Of a DNA stretch of 53,879 bases, positions 21,142-33,208 are shown piece after piece. The translations under genes were made by a program, and so were the position numbers. The DNA lies in assembly GCA_013115125.1 (NCBI GenBank), contig JABANN010000198.1, positions 1 through 53,879 of the forward strand. The letters run 5' to 3'. The notes beneath the pieces are model-generated. The model saw only the letters and a program-made list of their open reading frames with translations. It did no database searches and was not told where the DNA came from. The DNA comes from Perkinsus olseni. Its lineage: Eukaryota; Perkinsozoa; Perkinsida. Each line of letters starts with the position of its first letter. The stretch's first letter is position 1.

Positions 21142-24100
21142 ATGTTTAAGTGGCTGTCATCATTCCGGGACTCCTTATGGTCGACGAGTCAATCCCGTGC
21201 AGCACTGGAGATACAACTGGAGTTTGGCGATAAGCGGACCGGTATCATTACGCGACGGTTGCCATTCTCTTGCGTGTTCATTTCCTTCTTGGTGATCAAC
21301 AGTGTGGGTAATATGTAGGTAAGCGTGGCCCTGTGCTGTCCTCGGGTATCATCCCAATAGACGAGAAGGAGATGGCCTACTCTCTCACACCTAGTGGTAA
21401 GTGTAATGGTAGAGAAGTCAGGGGCTGATCACTACGATTGGCATACTGAGTGGTGGTAGCCAGCCTCAGTCGGATATCGTCTTCAGTGCTCGAGGTCTAC
21501 TCATTGGACTCGGAGTTCAAGAAGGGAAAATTAGAGTATTCACATACACCTCGGGAGGGTAGTGATACTAACACGCTGCCCTAGTGATAGCATGCCTCGG
21601 TGTGTTCAGGGCAATCGTTCACGTGTGGTGCTCAAGGGCTTATAGCTGGTAATCCTGTGATCTACTTAGGCTGTCAAGAGCGGAATCTCATAGAGGTAGT
21701 CGGGCTGCTTGGTCCTCCTCGTGGATGTCCTGGCACGAGGACTGTCAGGTCTTTGCTCCGCAGCAGAAGACAGTTATACACACATACTTTACGGCACCAT
21801 CAGAGGCGCACTCGGAGGTCGGCGCTGAGGCCCTCCTTGATGGCATAACCTGCATGACTATCATGCCAGCTGGAGAGGATGAAGGCGTGGATCGAACAGC
21901 TGCTGTTGCTGGTACTCTACTAGTGCTGTACCCGGTTCTTGTGTAGAGATGCCTCAGGTTCAACCTCGGGGCTTGTATACGTGTTTAATTCTCTCGACAG
22001 CCCTGCCCCATCAGGAGTTGTCACTCTTACCCTCCCTAGTATTGGACAGGAGCAAGGTAGTAGGGTGTATGGTGAAGCAGCTGCTGCTGCTGTCGAAAAT
22101 CAGTTAATGACCCAACACGCGGCATTGTGAGCTTTCGGGGTTATCGTCAGACCCCTCTGGGAGGAAGTCGCCTCCCGCTGTTACGGCCATATGCTACCTC
22201 CACGATGAGTTCTGGGTTGGGCTAGAGAATGGCGAGATCATTGTCCTGGACAAGGAGTTCAACAAAGTGGCCAACCTCACGTGAGCCCGGCCAGGAGCAC
22301 ATCATTCCATGCCTCATCGCTGTGCTGTCCAGCTTGGCTGACGCCGCCGATGCTCTTGACTAGTTTCCGCTCAGCTGGCGGGAACTACAGAGTGTATTAG
22401 AGTCTGTATTAGCACTTCCTCTCCTTTCAGTTCACCATCCTCGGTACCCACTGGTGAGACTAATAACGACACGAGTGGAGGCAGCGGGCCACGGTCGTCG
22501 TCCCAAAGTGTTAGTAGTGGGAGCCACGACGCTATCACATGTATAAACTATTGTGATATGCTCGATGTGGTATTCACTCTAGCTGCTCATCATACTGTAG
22601 TATTATGGAAACGAGGAGATAGGACAGTGGAGCATGTGTAGGTTGCTGGGCTATTGATAACCTAGCTCATGTCCTAACACTAGTATCATTCCCTCTGGGA
22701 GTGGTATGCGCTGCGTGTCCGTCTTCGAGGGAGGCGCCGTTAAATCGTCGATCGTTGATTCTTTCACGAGTGCATTGTACTGTTAGAGGCTATTGGTGAG
22801 ATTTCTCAGGGCGTGTATGATCTCGTGATAACCTTGCGGGGGACACCCGTCGAGTCTGTGTTAGTTCAGAGAGTAGCGATGAGTCCATTTGGTATAACGT
22901 GATTTGAAGAGTATTCCCGCCGTTACACGTGGAGTATTCCCCGAACTCGTTTTAGGTATCCTACGTCGATCATGACGTGTGGCACGCCTCTATCGGCCTT
23001 CGCCGTGGTCCAATTGGATGTCAAAATGGAACTCCCGATCGCGAGGAACGGCCAGACGAAACCAGCAGCCTCTCAAGAGGACGAATCTGATGAGAGTAGT
23101 GAGGAGGCGACAACGACTGAACAGGGAGAGGGAGACCATGCTACCACGACACCGAAGAAGGGCAGTCACAAAAAGAAAGGAAAAAAGGTGAGGTACTCAG
23201 TTGGTAGTCCTTCCCTCGGCTATGTGATGGCCGTTGGGGCTTCTGCTCCACCTTATAGGAATAGTTCATGGTCGGTGGTCGATACGTTGTCATGTCGTGC
23301 GGGGAGTGAGGTGTGTCTTCTTCGCAGCATTCGAAGTCTTCGTCATCGCCGAGCGAGAGTGCCGAGGATACTTCATCCTCGGAACCCGCCCCCACGAGGG
23401 AGGTGGAGAAGCCTGTAGCGCTGATGGTCTTGGGCGGTACGGATGGTAGTATTGTACTGCGGCAGCTTGTGAGTAATAACAACGGGAGCGGGGATCGAAC
23501 CAGGGATCTCTGTTGTTCAATCATTATGTAGTTTGCTGGCTGCATCTATTGCAATTGTCAGGGCGGGCAGCGGACTCGAGGTTGCAAATCATCCTCCTTC
23601 GGCACTATGAATCCCTAGCCGACTTCCAACGGAGAGAAGATGATGAGAACTATGACGAGTATTTCCTCCTTCCTTCGCCGCCCGACCCCTCCTACTGTGT
23701 CTGTGTAGATACCTCTGTCCTTTGACCTCCTTGGTGTATGTACCATCGAAGAAGTGCATTCTAGTGGGTGATGCGGGATGCAGAGTTCACGGCTTCGGCC
23801 CGCTAGATGAGATCGTAAGCAGCGAGATGGATCATGGAGGATGATCGAGGAGGATCATCTGGCTTCCGTCACTTCTTTGGTCTATCAGGTTCTAGACTGT
23901 TCCAGTATGATACGATCAATGGTCGAGCATCAAGAGGATAGAGATGCTCTGCCTTTTGGACGACCGGATCTAGGTAGCGAACCACCTTCTAAACTCTCAG
24001 CTAGAGCTCAGTTTTTGTCGTTGACCGTATGAGTGGTAGGAGTAGGGTCCCGACCGGATAATAGTTGGCACGTTGGGTATAAAGCGTCGCCTTGTTTCTA

Positions 24101-24330
24101 GTTGCTTCGCCTGGTGGTGAGGCGCCGACGGACTCTGGCGGAGAATGTGTGAGTGAAATTGAACTGGACGACGAGTCGCCCAAGCGGGATGAGGCAAACG
24201 CGAGTCCGATGCCCCAAATAGATCGTAAGCTAGCCCACCCTTCTGGGCTTCGATGCCAGCCTCGCTGTGGATGTGATCCGTCTCTCAGAATTAGCGGACA
24301 AAGTCTGAGTGTATGCCGAGCATTAGTCGA
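21142..24330 (+). CDS. Lgl/tomosyn-like WD40 protein (partial model)
   Basis: The ATG at 21142 opens MFKWLSSFRDSLWST, which is close in style to the start of tomosyn and Lgl proteins. Several beta-propeller exons follow: IVFSARGLLIGLGVQEGKIR (near 21480), VFAPQQKTVIHTYF, GLVYVFNSLDSP, EFWVGLENGEIIVLD (near 22215), HDAITCINYC with HHTVVLWKRGD (near 22540-22610), and a late blade KCILVGDAGCRVHGFG (near 23755-23790). An acidic and lysine-rich linker (22990-23190) interrupts the propeller, as the loops of the family often do. Lgl/tomosyn proteins bind SNAREs and control exocytosis; tomosyn ends in an R-SNARE, which I do not see. Some junctions do not close in phase in my reading, for instance near 21470, and the 3' end is uncertain, so the boundary with the next gene may move by several hundred bases. 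Confidence 0.55.
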
Positions 24331-24373
24331 TATATAAGATTATTGGAAACCCTCAATGAGGGCGATATTCAAT

Positions 24374-24398
24374 TCATCATCATCATCATCATCATCAC
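24374..24398. repeat. ATC trinucleotide microsatellite
   Basis: Eight uninterrupted ATC/CAT units lie within or beside the last part of the WD40 gene. If translated in the open frame they would give a run of isoleucine, so they more likely fall in an intron. Confidence 0.9.
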
Positions 24399-24543
24399 TA
24401 TATTGGCAGCCCTGGAATCTCCACTGCACCCCATATGTCGTCGTAATATTTACCGCTCGTTGTTGTTACAAGTGTTGCTTGCGTCAATTGGGTCTCAACT
24501 GGGGAAGTGTCACATCCTCAGCTTTGTCCATTGTTAGTCAGTA

Positions 24544-26160
24544 ATGCTGAGGAATATTATGCAGCCCGAGGACATACCATCCCTGTTGGAGTTCTCGATC
24601 GATGTCAATGAGAGTGTGGCCCTCTGTGGGAAGGACACCGCTCCGCCGCCGCTGGCCTTGAGGGACAAAGAGAACGTCGACATGAACAACACGCTGGACA
24701 ATCATTCGGTGATGATCGCAGGGAACAGCATTGTTCGTACCATCTAATAGATTGCCATGCGGATAGGGGGTATCTGCCATTGTCAAACTGGTTATCAGAT
24801 CGGTAAGCCAGCAGCAGCAGCAAGCGTACTGTCTCCAACACCCCCGATGATGACGCCGCCGTCAAAGGGTTCAAGGCCACGTCCGAGAACAACGGAAGGG
24901 GGTGCTAGACAGAGGTGCCCCCACGATCTTGCGAAAACATACCTCCCCCGAGGCTCTGGTGGTATCCAGTTGGTCCTCAGGTCTGTAACGACGCGAAGTA
25001 ATGGGACTGGAAATCTCATGCCACCACTCACTAGTCGAAGTGCCATTCACGAGGATGTGCCGAGGAGTGAGAGGAGGATTCCCCCGAGACCGAAGAGCGT
25101 TGGAGGACAGGCCAAGCGAGGTACCAGTGGGCACGTCCGACTCTCTCGGTACTCGACCATAGCGGCTGCCTTGCTAACGGGGTACCCTTCTGAGCGGTCC
25201 GAAATTCCGCTCGATAGGTGTTGCGCTGCGCGGCGCAGTGCTTTGGGAGGGGTCTGGAAGATACCGTTCAAGACCCCCTGCGTTGTGCAACTCCATCGGT
25301 GTCGTTCTTGTTAAATTTTCTTCCTACATTCAGACACGTTCTTATGGCCACCGCTAATTCGTGGTAAGGATAGGTTGGGTGCGGCTACCCACAAGCAGCG
25401 AAGTCTAATTCAGGCGCTCTATCACTTGCATGCTCGCTGTCGTAAATTCGGCGTTTTCGTTGCCGTGGAAAATCTGAGAAACCGAATGCTGAGGGCTTAT
25501 TGGCTCAGCCTCATAAGTCAATGATCATCGGGCTGCGTAGCTTGGTCTAGGTGAGCTATACAACGTTCGGGCTAGTCTCCTTTATTGCTCCGTAAACTTG
25601 AAAAGTTCCAATACCCAACCGGCACATGGTGGCATAGCGATAAGAGATAAGGTTGGGCGCATTCACTTCTGAGTTTGAGTAACTGGATTCAAGTTGTTGC
25701 ACCCTGGAGGTGGACCTGGGTCAAGTCTGTAGAACGAGTCCTGTCTGTCTCTGCTTCCGCCTCTCGCCTCGTGTGGGCGGTAGTGCGACACTGAAGGGTT
25801 GGAATTAACGTCGTGTTGTGGGGTGTGTGTGCAGGGAATTTCACTTTCCAACCCCTCTTTCTTTAATCGAGTGCAATTTCGAGTGTCACGCTATTCTCCA
25901 ACGTTTCTCCCCTTCCTGCTTAGCGCCTACCAACATCGGCACGTCTAATAGGAACTGTGACATCTCCTTACTGTCCAGCTATCGGGTAAACCACAGTTCG
26001 AGTGCGTGGTGGTGAGCTCCTATACAGCAGGTCCCTTCACCGTGTAATTCCTCGGCTATCAGTGGCGATTCGAGGATCATCACCTCGACTGCACCAACGC
26101 TCTCAGCTCGCCCTTCAACTATGCGACCGACGATAAGCGACTTGGCGCAGAAAGGTAAGT
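24544..26160 (+). CDS. N-terminal part of the coiled-coil gene (uncertain model)
   Basis: Several plus-strand exons precede the coiled coil. They are a frame from 24544 with MQPEDIPSLLEFSIDV and LRDKENVD, a proline- and arginine-rich disordered frame (24757-25314), a clean helical exon at about 25338-25520 (THKQRSLIQALYHLHARCRK), a short exon near 25921-25983, and a threonine- and proline-rich exon at about 26060-26155 ending at a GTAAGT donor. No stop or promoter-like break clearly separates them from the coiled-coil exons, so I read them as the disordered head of the same protein. Alternatively, the 24544-24747 frame is the tail of the WD40 gene and the coiled-coil gene starts later. The junctions are not resolved. 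Confidence 0.4.
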
Positions 26161-26355
26161 CAAAACGAAAGTGGATCGCCAATTCCGGACTTTCAATGTG
26201 GCACAGTACCCGCTAAGCTCTACAGAAGCTCATCAGTGCTGTAGAGCCGGTTTGAGGAGGCCCTAGTCTGCTATATAACCTCTGGGGGCCCTCAATGAGA
26301 TGGAACCGCTCTGGAGCTACAGTACTGTATCAGCATTATTCGCCTGCTGTTCCAG

Positions 26356-29300
26356 GTCACGAGGTGTGTACGTGTGGTGCCAGTAAGATATGGGAGAGAA
26401 TCAGAGCACGCCACGTAGCTGAGCTCCAAGAGGCTAAGTGAGCTTATCAACACCGAGCCTCGTACGATTCCCAGGGCTTCTCAACTATTGCACACGCGAA
26501 AGCCCGTGTTACCGATTTTTCAAGGTTTCGCTCTCTACGATTTGGCATAGCCTTGCTGTTCTCAGGAAAGTGAAGCAGTCTGCTGCAAAGATTCGCGAAG
26601 AGGCACGCGCCCTGGAACGGGAGAAGTTACTCTTCGAGGTACTTTCGGAAGACGCTGCAATTGAGGAATTCAGACTGGCCTACCTGGCAGGAACAAATGC
26701 AGCACTTCAAGTGCAGTAGGGAGGACTTGCAGAAGCAGAAACAAAGAGTACAAGAGATGTGGGAAGATGTGAGGCCGGGGAGAATCCAGCGCGGGTAGTC
26801 TTGCACGCTCTTCTTTCTACCGAGTTCTAAACCTACTAAATATGAGCTCGGATCGTCACGATGGGGCCTGTCAGACGAAGAGAATGCAAGAACGTGAAGG
26901 GTCCTTCAAGAGCCGAGTGGCCGAGCTGGAAACACAGGTGACGCGCCTGCTAGAAGAGAAGAAAGGATTACAGCAGGAGGTTGAAGATCTGCGGTGTGCA
27001 TCAGCTGAACAACAGGCGGCCTTTTAACATGGAACCCAACTCCGTCCCTCAGGATGGATGGTGAGGTTCTCCGAGCCGACGTAGAACAGAGCAACGCGGA
27101 AGCCGCGAAGTGGAAAAAGCAAGTCGACATATTGGAAGAACAGGCCTGTGTAGTCTATGCCCCCTCCTACCCCACCTTCTGTGAAGACTTCATCGAGGGT
27201 TACTCATCATCACATCTGACAGTGTGCGTGATGATGGTATCTCAGTGTGCACATTTCCGAACAAAGCAGGACTGCATCTTTTCTGACAAATCTATTGCGC
27301 TATAGAGCATATCCGTTGGATCAGGATTGCGCTGCTCAACTCTCGGCGGTGGAGGTGCAGCAGAAAGCGTTGAAGGCTCAGGAAGCTAAGTGGATAGCAG
27401 ATCTCAAGGCCAATAAGGTACGAAAGAAGTTATAGAATTTTCGTTTCGCTCGGCCAGAGGGCTCGCCTTCTCAGGAGGAGGTGAAAAAGGCCGAAGCCGC
27501 TGTGGAAGATGCAACCAAGCGACTAAATGAGCAAGCCACTGCATTGAGGCAGGGAGAGGAGAAGCTGGCGTAACGCGCGGAATATGGGTTTTTTTGGTGG
27601 CTTCGCTGATATCCGCGCTTTATCAGGCTCGCAAAAGAGGAACTGGCTTTGGAACGAAAGGTGCTCGCACAAGAGGGAGAGGCTTGCGAGCTCGAACATC
27701 AGCGAGCCCGATCCGCTTTGGAAGACGTGGAAGCCAAGAAGGTGATAAAATCACTCCGCGGAAAAGCCTTCGTCGGCGGCTCTTGAGTTAGCTCTGGTCA
27801 CAGTGGATGGAATCTTGTTAGGAGGAACTGAGGAGGCTTGAAGCAACTGTCAAGGATGCGATGGAGCAACAGAGTAATCGAGCCAACGAGCTGGAGAGCA
27901 AGGAGGCGGCACTCGCGTAAGGAGGCGGAAGGGCTTGCCCTTTCAGCAGCGGTGGATTCAGTACTTAAGTACTGAAAATTGATCTTTCTTCGTGATCACA
28001 TTTTCAAGGTGACATTGCTGTAGCGGAATTGAAGGTGTCATGAGCGAGCGGTCATGTGTGATGTACTTTTTTAAGGGACGAGAAGGAGCTGCTTACAGAG
28101 GAGAGAAGGATGCTCGATGAGGCCAACGAGGCCAATCGTCATGAACTTTCAAGGATACAGTGCCTTTTGGAGGAAGTCGAAGTCAAGAGAGTGAGCATGC
28201 TTCCTAGTAGCCTCCTCGAAGGATGATCTATCCTGAACGTCTCTCAGGAGGAAATCGAAAATTCGGAAGCAGCTGTCGAGGAGGCCACCAAGCGGTTGAA
28301 GGATGAATCCAGCGAACTGGAGCGCGCAAAAGCGGCTTTAGCGTATTTGTTTTCATTTGTCACGACCTGAAGCGGCCATGGAATTCTTTCAGAGAGACGA
28401 GAGAGGAACTTGCCTCGGAGAGGAGAACGCTAACTGTAGAAAGAGAGGCGAACGATCGTGAATATGCGGAGAGGAAGGCTGTCTTTTCAAGTATCGAAGC
28501 TAGGGAGGTGAGCAAATAGAGCGCTCCCGTGGCGGTTCCTTCTCGCTGGCTGATGTGAGAGCTGCTGTACGCCTTGTTCTGCCCAGAAAAAGGTCAAGAT
28601 CGCAGAAACGGCTCTGGAGGACGAGACGAATCGAGTCAACGACCAAGCCACCGCGGTAGCACGCAGAGAGGCGGCACTGATGTAATTCAAGACCCGCTCT
28701 AAGAGACTCGTCCCATGCGGAGCATTTGGGCCTGTCAGCGATGCTGAGGCGAATCTGGTATCGGAGAGAGCAGCTCTGAGTGAGCAGAGGCAGGTCATTG
28801 AGCGTGAGCAAGCAGAGCTTCGGTCCCTGATGAAAGATGTAGAAGCAGAAAGGGTGAGAAAGCTGCCCGATACCCTTTCCAACTAGAAAAAGTCGCGCTT
28901 TTCCTCGGCTGTTCAGGAGAAAGTTGCCGCCGAAGGAGCCGCTGCTGAGGAAGCCTCGAAGCGGCTCGATGAGCGAGCTGCCGAGTTGGAGCGGCAGGAA
29001 GCAGTCTTAGCGTAATGTTTTCTTCGTGTTCTTGAATAGTGAGATCTGCGCTTCACTAGTAGCACGATTGGCTGAGCTCAGTGAGGGCAGCGTGAGCGGC
29101 GACCGTGGACGGCATTCTTGTTCAGGACCGCGAACGAAGAACTGGTTTTGGAGAAGAGCACGCTCAACACACAGCGTGAGGCCAATGAGCGTGAATACTC
29201 GAGAGCACAGTCAATTTTGGACGAGGTCGAAGCCAAGAAAGTGAGCAACATTCGAATCTTTTAGCGCGCTGTAGCCCCTCGACTGTCTCAATCGACTGTC

Positions 29301-32300
29301 TGTAGAGCGAAATCGAGAAGTCTGAAGCGGCTCTTGAAGAAGCTACTGAGCGGCTGAATACCCGACGGAACGAGCTGGAGCGTAGAGAGACGGCTCTGCT
29401 GTAGGGGCAATGAGTTGTCGAGCTGATGTCGGTAACATGCAGTGGAACGCTCTTAGTGAGGCGAACAGGGAGCTGGATTCTGAGAGAAAAGATCTTCGTG
29501 ATGCGAGAGACGCTAGCGAACGTGAACGCGCGAGGCAACAGGCAATACTAGAAGACATGGAAGCCAGGAAAGTGAGAGGAGCTCACTGCTGACTACATCT
29601 TCGCGGCGGCATTCCGATGGGGTTCCAACGTGCTCGTCTTCGTTCAGGGAGCGATGGAAAAAGCTGAGGCAAACCTTGACGAAGTGAGGAAGCAGTTGGA
29701 TGAAGAAGCTGCTGCCCTTGGACGCGAAAAGGCGGTGTTAGCGTAATGCAGTTCAAGTGTAGCGCTCCATCTTGTCGTTCGCTTGCGCAATCACGGCGAT
29801 CTCTACTGCTGTCTCCTTAGGAACGCGAACGAGGAGCTAGCATTAGAGAGAAGTAGGCTTGCGGACGAGAGTGGGACAAATAAACGCGAGTACTCCATCA
29901 ACCAGTCCATGCTGGAGAATGTCAACTCCAACAAGGTGAGGGCGATGTTTATTTGTGGAGAACCGCCCATTCGGGTTGCCCGCGTCCGTCGGCCAATGGG
30001 AGCGTGATCGTCGCTTAGGAAGAGGTCAAGAGGGCGGAAGCGGCCGTCGAAAAAGCACAGGAGCGGTTGAATGAACAAGCTGCCGAGCTTCAACGCAGAG
30101 AGGCGGCACTTGCGTGATTCAAGGGAACGGGACTCTTGAATTGATGAACTACTCATCTTGTATTAGTGGCGCTGAAGAGAACCTGGCCTCGGAGAGACGG
30201 ATCCTGAGCCAGGAGCGACAAGCAAACGAGCGAGACCGTGCGGAAATCCAGTCACTTCTTGAGAGTTCGGCAGCCAAGATGGTGAGCACGCGGTTAATCA
30301 TGTCGTGAGCTCTCATAGTGGTATGTGGAGAGGCCTTCGCAAGTTTAGCCCGCCTCAGGAGGAAGCTGAAGGGGCAAGACTGGCCGTTGAAGAAGTTACC
30401 AAGCGGCACGAAGAACGGGCAGTTGACCTGGAGGAAAGGGAGGCTGCGCTGAGGTAATGTGAGATGCATATGCCTGCAGAACAGCGGAGCTTGAGCAGTG
30501 AGAGCTAGTAGCGATTCATCGCAGACGATTTTTCTCCCCTCAGCGAAGCTAGCAGGGCACTAGCATTGGAGAGGGAGAAACTTTCTGAAGTGGCTGAGGA
30601 GAACAAACGCGAGTATTCGAGTGTTCAGGCCTTTAAGGAAAGCATTGAAATCGAGAAGGTGGGCTAGCTTCTTTCTGCAACTGCTTTCAGTCTCGCCTCC
30701 TCTTCGTTTACTGGCATTTTTGGTCTTTTGTTGCAGAAGGAAGTCGCCGAATCAAGAGCGAGCCTGGAGGAGGCTACCAGAAGGTTGAATGACCGATCCG
30801 ACGAGCTGAATCGCAGAGAGGCGTCACTAGTGTAGTCTGGTGGTGACTGGTTGTTGAGCTGCAACTTGTGAGGCTTGGTGGTTGACCTCAGTGAGGCGAA
30901 GGAGGAATCGAAGTCGGAAAGGAGAAACCTCGATGAGCAGAGGGAGGCCAATGAGCTTGAGCGTGCACAGAACCAGTCAATAATGGCGGAGATCGAAGCT
31001 AGAAGGGTGAGCATGGTGTGAAAACGTCTCAGAGGTTTGTTGTTTTGCTGACTGTTTGACAAGCTATTTGTAGCCGGGCAATGCGTAGGCACAAGCCGAG
31101 AAAGAGGAGGCTGAGCTTAATGAAGCCAGGGTTCGGCTGAATGAGCGGGCAACCGAGTTGGAGCGCAAAGAGGCAGCGCTGGCGTAAGGCGGTGGTGGTG
31201 TGAATGATATTCGAGTCGCTACCCTTGTGTATACTCGGCCCGCCATAGACGACGGCCGCAAGTGATGTGTCTCAGAGAGGCAAACGAGGAGCTGACGTTA
31301 GCGAGGGAGAAGCTCAATGAAGAAGGTGATGCCATGAAACGTGAGCACTCGGTGAACCAGTCCATCCTGGAGAACATCGACGCCCAGAAGGTGAGGACGC
31401 CGCCGCGCACCATAGCGAGCCCTGTTTATCCGCACTGGCTCATCCGGGGCTTGCCGAAGTTCAACTGTGGTTTAGGAAGACCTTCTGAGAGCCGAGAGTG
31501 CAGTTGAAAAAGCACGCGAGCGAGTGGATGAACGAGAAGTTGATCTTGTCCGAAAAGAGGCGGATCTTGCGTAATGCGGTCATAGAGCGTCTGAATCGAG
31601 ACGGGTTACACTTTATCAGTGAAGCCCAGGAAAAGCTTGCTTTGGAGAGGAGAACTTTCGGAGAGGAGAAGGAAGCAAACGAACGTGAATATTTGAAGAA
31701 TCAGTCAGTTTTGGAGAGCATCGACGCGCAGAAAGTATGTTAAATTGTTGCTGTCCAGTGGACCTTTAGAGAGCGGTTGAGGAGTGATCTTCTCTCAGGA
31801 GAAAGTCAAGAAATTAGAACTGGCCGTGGAGGAAGCCACCCAACGGTTGACTGAGCAATCTTGCGAGCTAGAACGCAGGGAGGCGGCGATAGTGTAATGA
31901 GCGGCTTACTTCTCACAACTCCGCATGGCTGATCGGCAGTAGTGTTCTGGCAGGGAGGCAAACAAGGAATTGAGTATACAGAGGAAAGCGCTCGATGAAG
32001 AGAAAGAAGCGAACGAGCGTGAGTATGCTGGAATGCAGTCCATTTTGGAAGAGGTCGAAGCCAGGAAGGTGATCTCGGTCGATTTTCATGTTCTCTCAAA
32101 CTCTGTCTAGGAGGAGATTGCAAATGCAGCTGCAGCGGCTGAGGAAGCAACGAGGCGAGTGGATGAGAGAGCTGCCACGCTGGACCGCAGGGAAGCTGAG
32201 CTAGTGTATAGTGAGGGGCAAAAGGCGAGCTCGTGGCTTCTCACAATTGAACAGAGGAAGTTCGGAGGGGCCCAAACTCGGCAGCAATTTCTCGTGAATC

Positions 32301-32871
32301 GAATTGCGCGTTCATCTGAGTTGTTGACTCTGTGCAGGTCAGAGGAAGCCAGAACTTCACCCATTAAGGCAGTCTCTCATGATGAAGATTCGCCTGAATC
32401 CTGGGATGATGCTAGAAGTGAGGATGAGGTAAGTACTCGGCCCTGAGGAGAGAGCAGAACATCTTCTTAAGCGAGAGTTAGGGATCGAGTTTCTCTTATG
32501 CTTGCATTCATTAGGGCGACCTTGACCTCCGCGAAGCTATCTGGTCCCATAAGATGGAAGTGCTTGAGCGGGAGCGGGCGAAGCTTGATGAAGAGAAAGA
32601 ACGGTTCGCTAGGCAGATGGAGCTGGAGAACGAAAATCTGAAGTGGGTTCTTGGACGCTATGGGACAGCTATCTGACACTGCTAGGGAGCGGCGCACCAG
32701 GGTAATTCAGAGAGAGAAGAAATTGGAGGCACAGAAGAAGGCGATCGAACCTGTGAGTTTAAGCGATGATGAAAGAAACGGTTCTGTTTGCTCGCTACTA
32801 CCGACATCATTCAGGAACTTCGCAAGCATCTTACCCACAGCAAGCACCCCAGCCTGGCTCCAACACCTTGA
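26356..32871 (+). CDS. Giant modular coiled-coil protein
   Basis: From the exon at 26356-26437 (ERIRARHVAELQEAK) onward the translation is almost pure heptad-repeat helix. Irregular exons come first (26570-27417: REEARALEREKLLFE, then LEEKKGLQQEVEDLR, then VEVQQKALKAQEAKW). The regular core follows at 27475-32068, with thirteen units of 70 residues. A fourteenth first-half exon sits at 32111-32205. The exit region has an acidic exon (32338-32428), a Glu/Arg-rich helix (near 32516-32648) and a 43-nt intron, and ends ELRKHLTHSKHP with the stop at 32869-32871. The core alone gives about 910 residues, roughly 135 nm of rod if continuous. No motor, SMC or membrane domain is visible. Long rods of this kind serve as centrosomal, basal-body, flagellar or cytoskeletal scaffolds, and the nearby flagellar genes make such a role plausible but unproven. 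I do not recognise an orthologue. Confidence 0.85.
27475..32068 (+). repeat. Thirteen tandem two-exon units of 95 + 115 nt
   Basis: First-half exons (A, 95 nt each) start at 27475, 27822, 28248, 28587, 28917, 29306, 29648, 30019, 30359, 30737, 31089, 31476 and 31799. Second-half exons (B, 115 nt each) start at 27627, 28076, 28393, 28739, 29126, 29457, 29821, 30167, 30544, 30892, 31276, 31620 and 31954. Every A exon starts in phase 0 and ends in phase 2, and every B exon returns to phase 0, so each unit is 70 residues. The A consensus resembles EEVKKAEAAVEEATKRLNE then AAELERREAALA. The B consensus resembles NEELALERRLLDEE then ANEREYS..QSILEEVEAKK. Introns vary from 42 to 159 nt and share no obvious sequence. 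The exons have diverged widely, but their lengths have not changed by a single base. Confidence 0.97.
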
Positions 32872-33069
32872 ATTAACCTCGAAAATGAGGTTCATCCATG
32901 CATCCTAGAATGAAGCCGTACAGTGAATTACAGGAATTGTTTTCCAGTTCGTCCACGTGTTGACTTTCTGTCCCGGGCGCTGGAAAAGAGGGAATAGCAG
33001 TCGGTTGCAATGCTCACGTGCCACTTGCCGTGTAGCCTGACTTCCGAGGAGGGGCGTTAAGAACTCAGG

Positions 33070-33114
33070 TTGGCAGGATTCCTGCCAAGTCCAGGAAGTT
33101 CCTGCCGCAGGAAC
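33070..33114. repeat. Two adjacent near-loopless palindromes
   Basis: Positions 33070-33088 read TTGGCAGGATTCCTGCCAA (9-bp arms, 1-nt centre). Positions 33098-33114 read GTTCCTGCCGCAGGAAC (8-bp arms, 1-nt centre). They share a CAGGA/TCCTG core and lie 200 bases after the coiled-coil stop, in the 3' flank. Confidence 0.9.
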
Positions 33115-33208
33115 TAAGGAACGAACCTGTCGAGCATAAGAAAGACGGGATTCATTGTAGTTGTTGCGGCACACATTAGTTGCTAAGAGGAAGTGAGGCA
33201 TACCACCC

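Noticed and set aside
23470-23545. tRNA-like B box on the minus strand (GGTTCGATCCC)
   Set aside because: The T stem has at least two mismatches, no matching acceptor stem is found, and it lies across a likely intron of the WD40 gene. At most it is a decayed tRNA-derived sequence.
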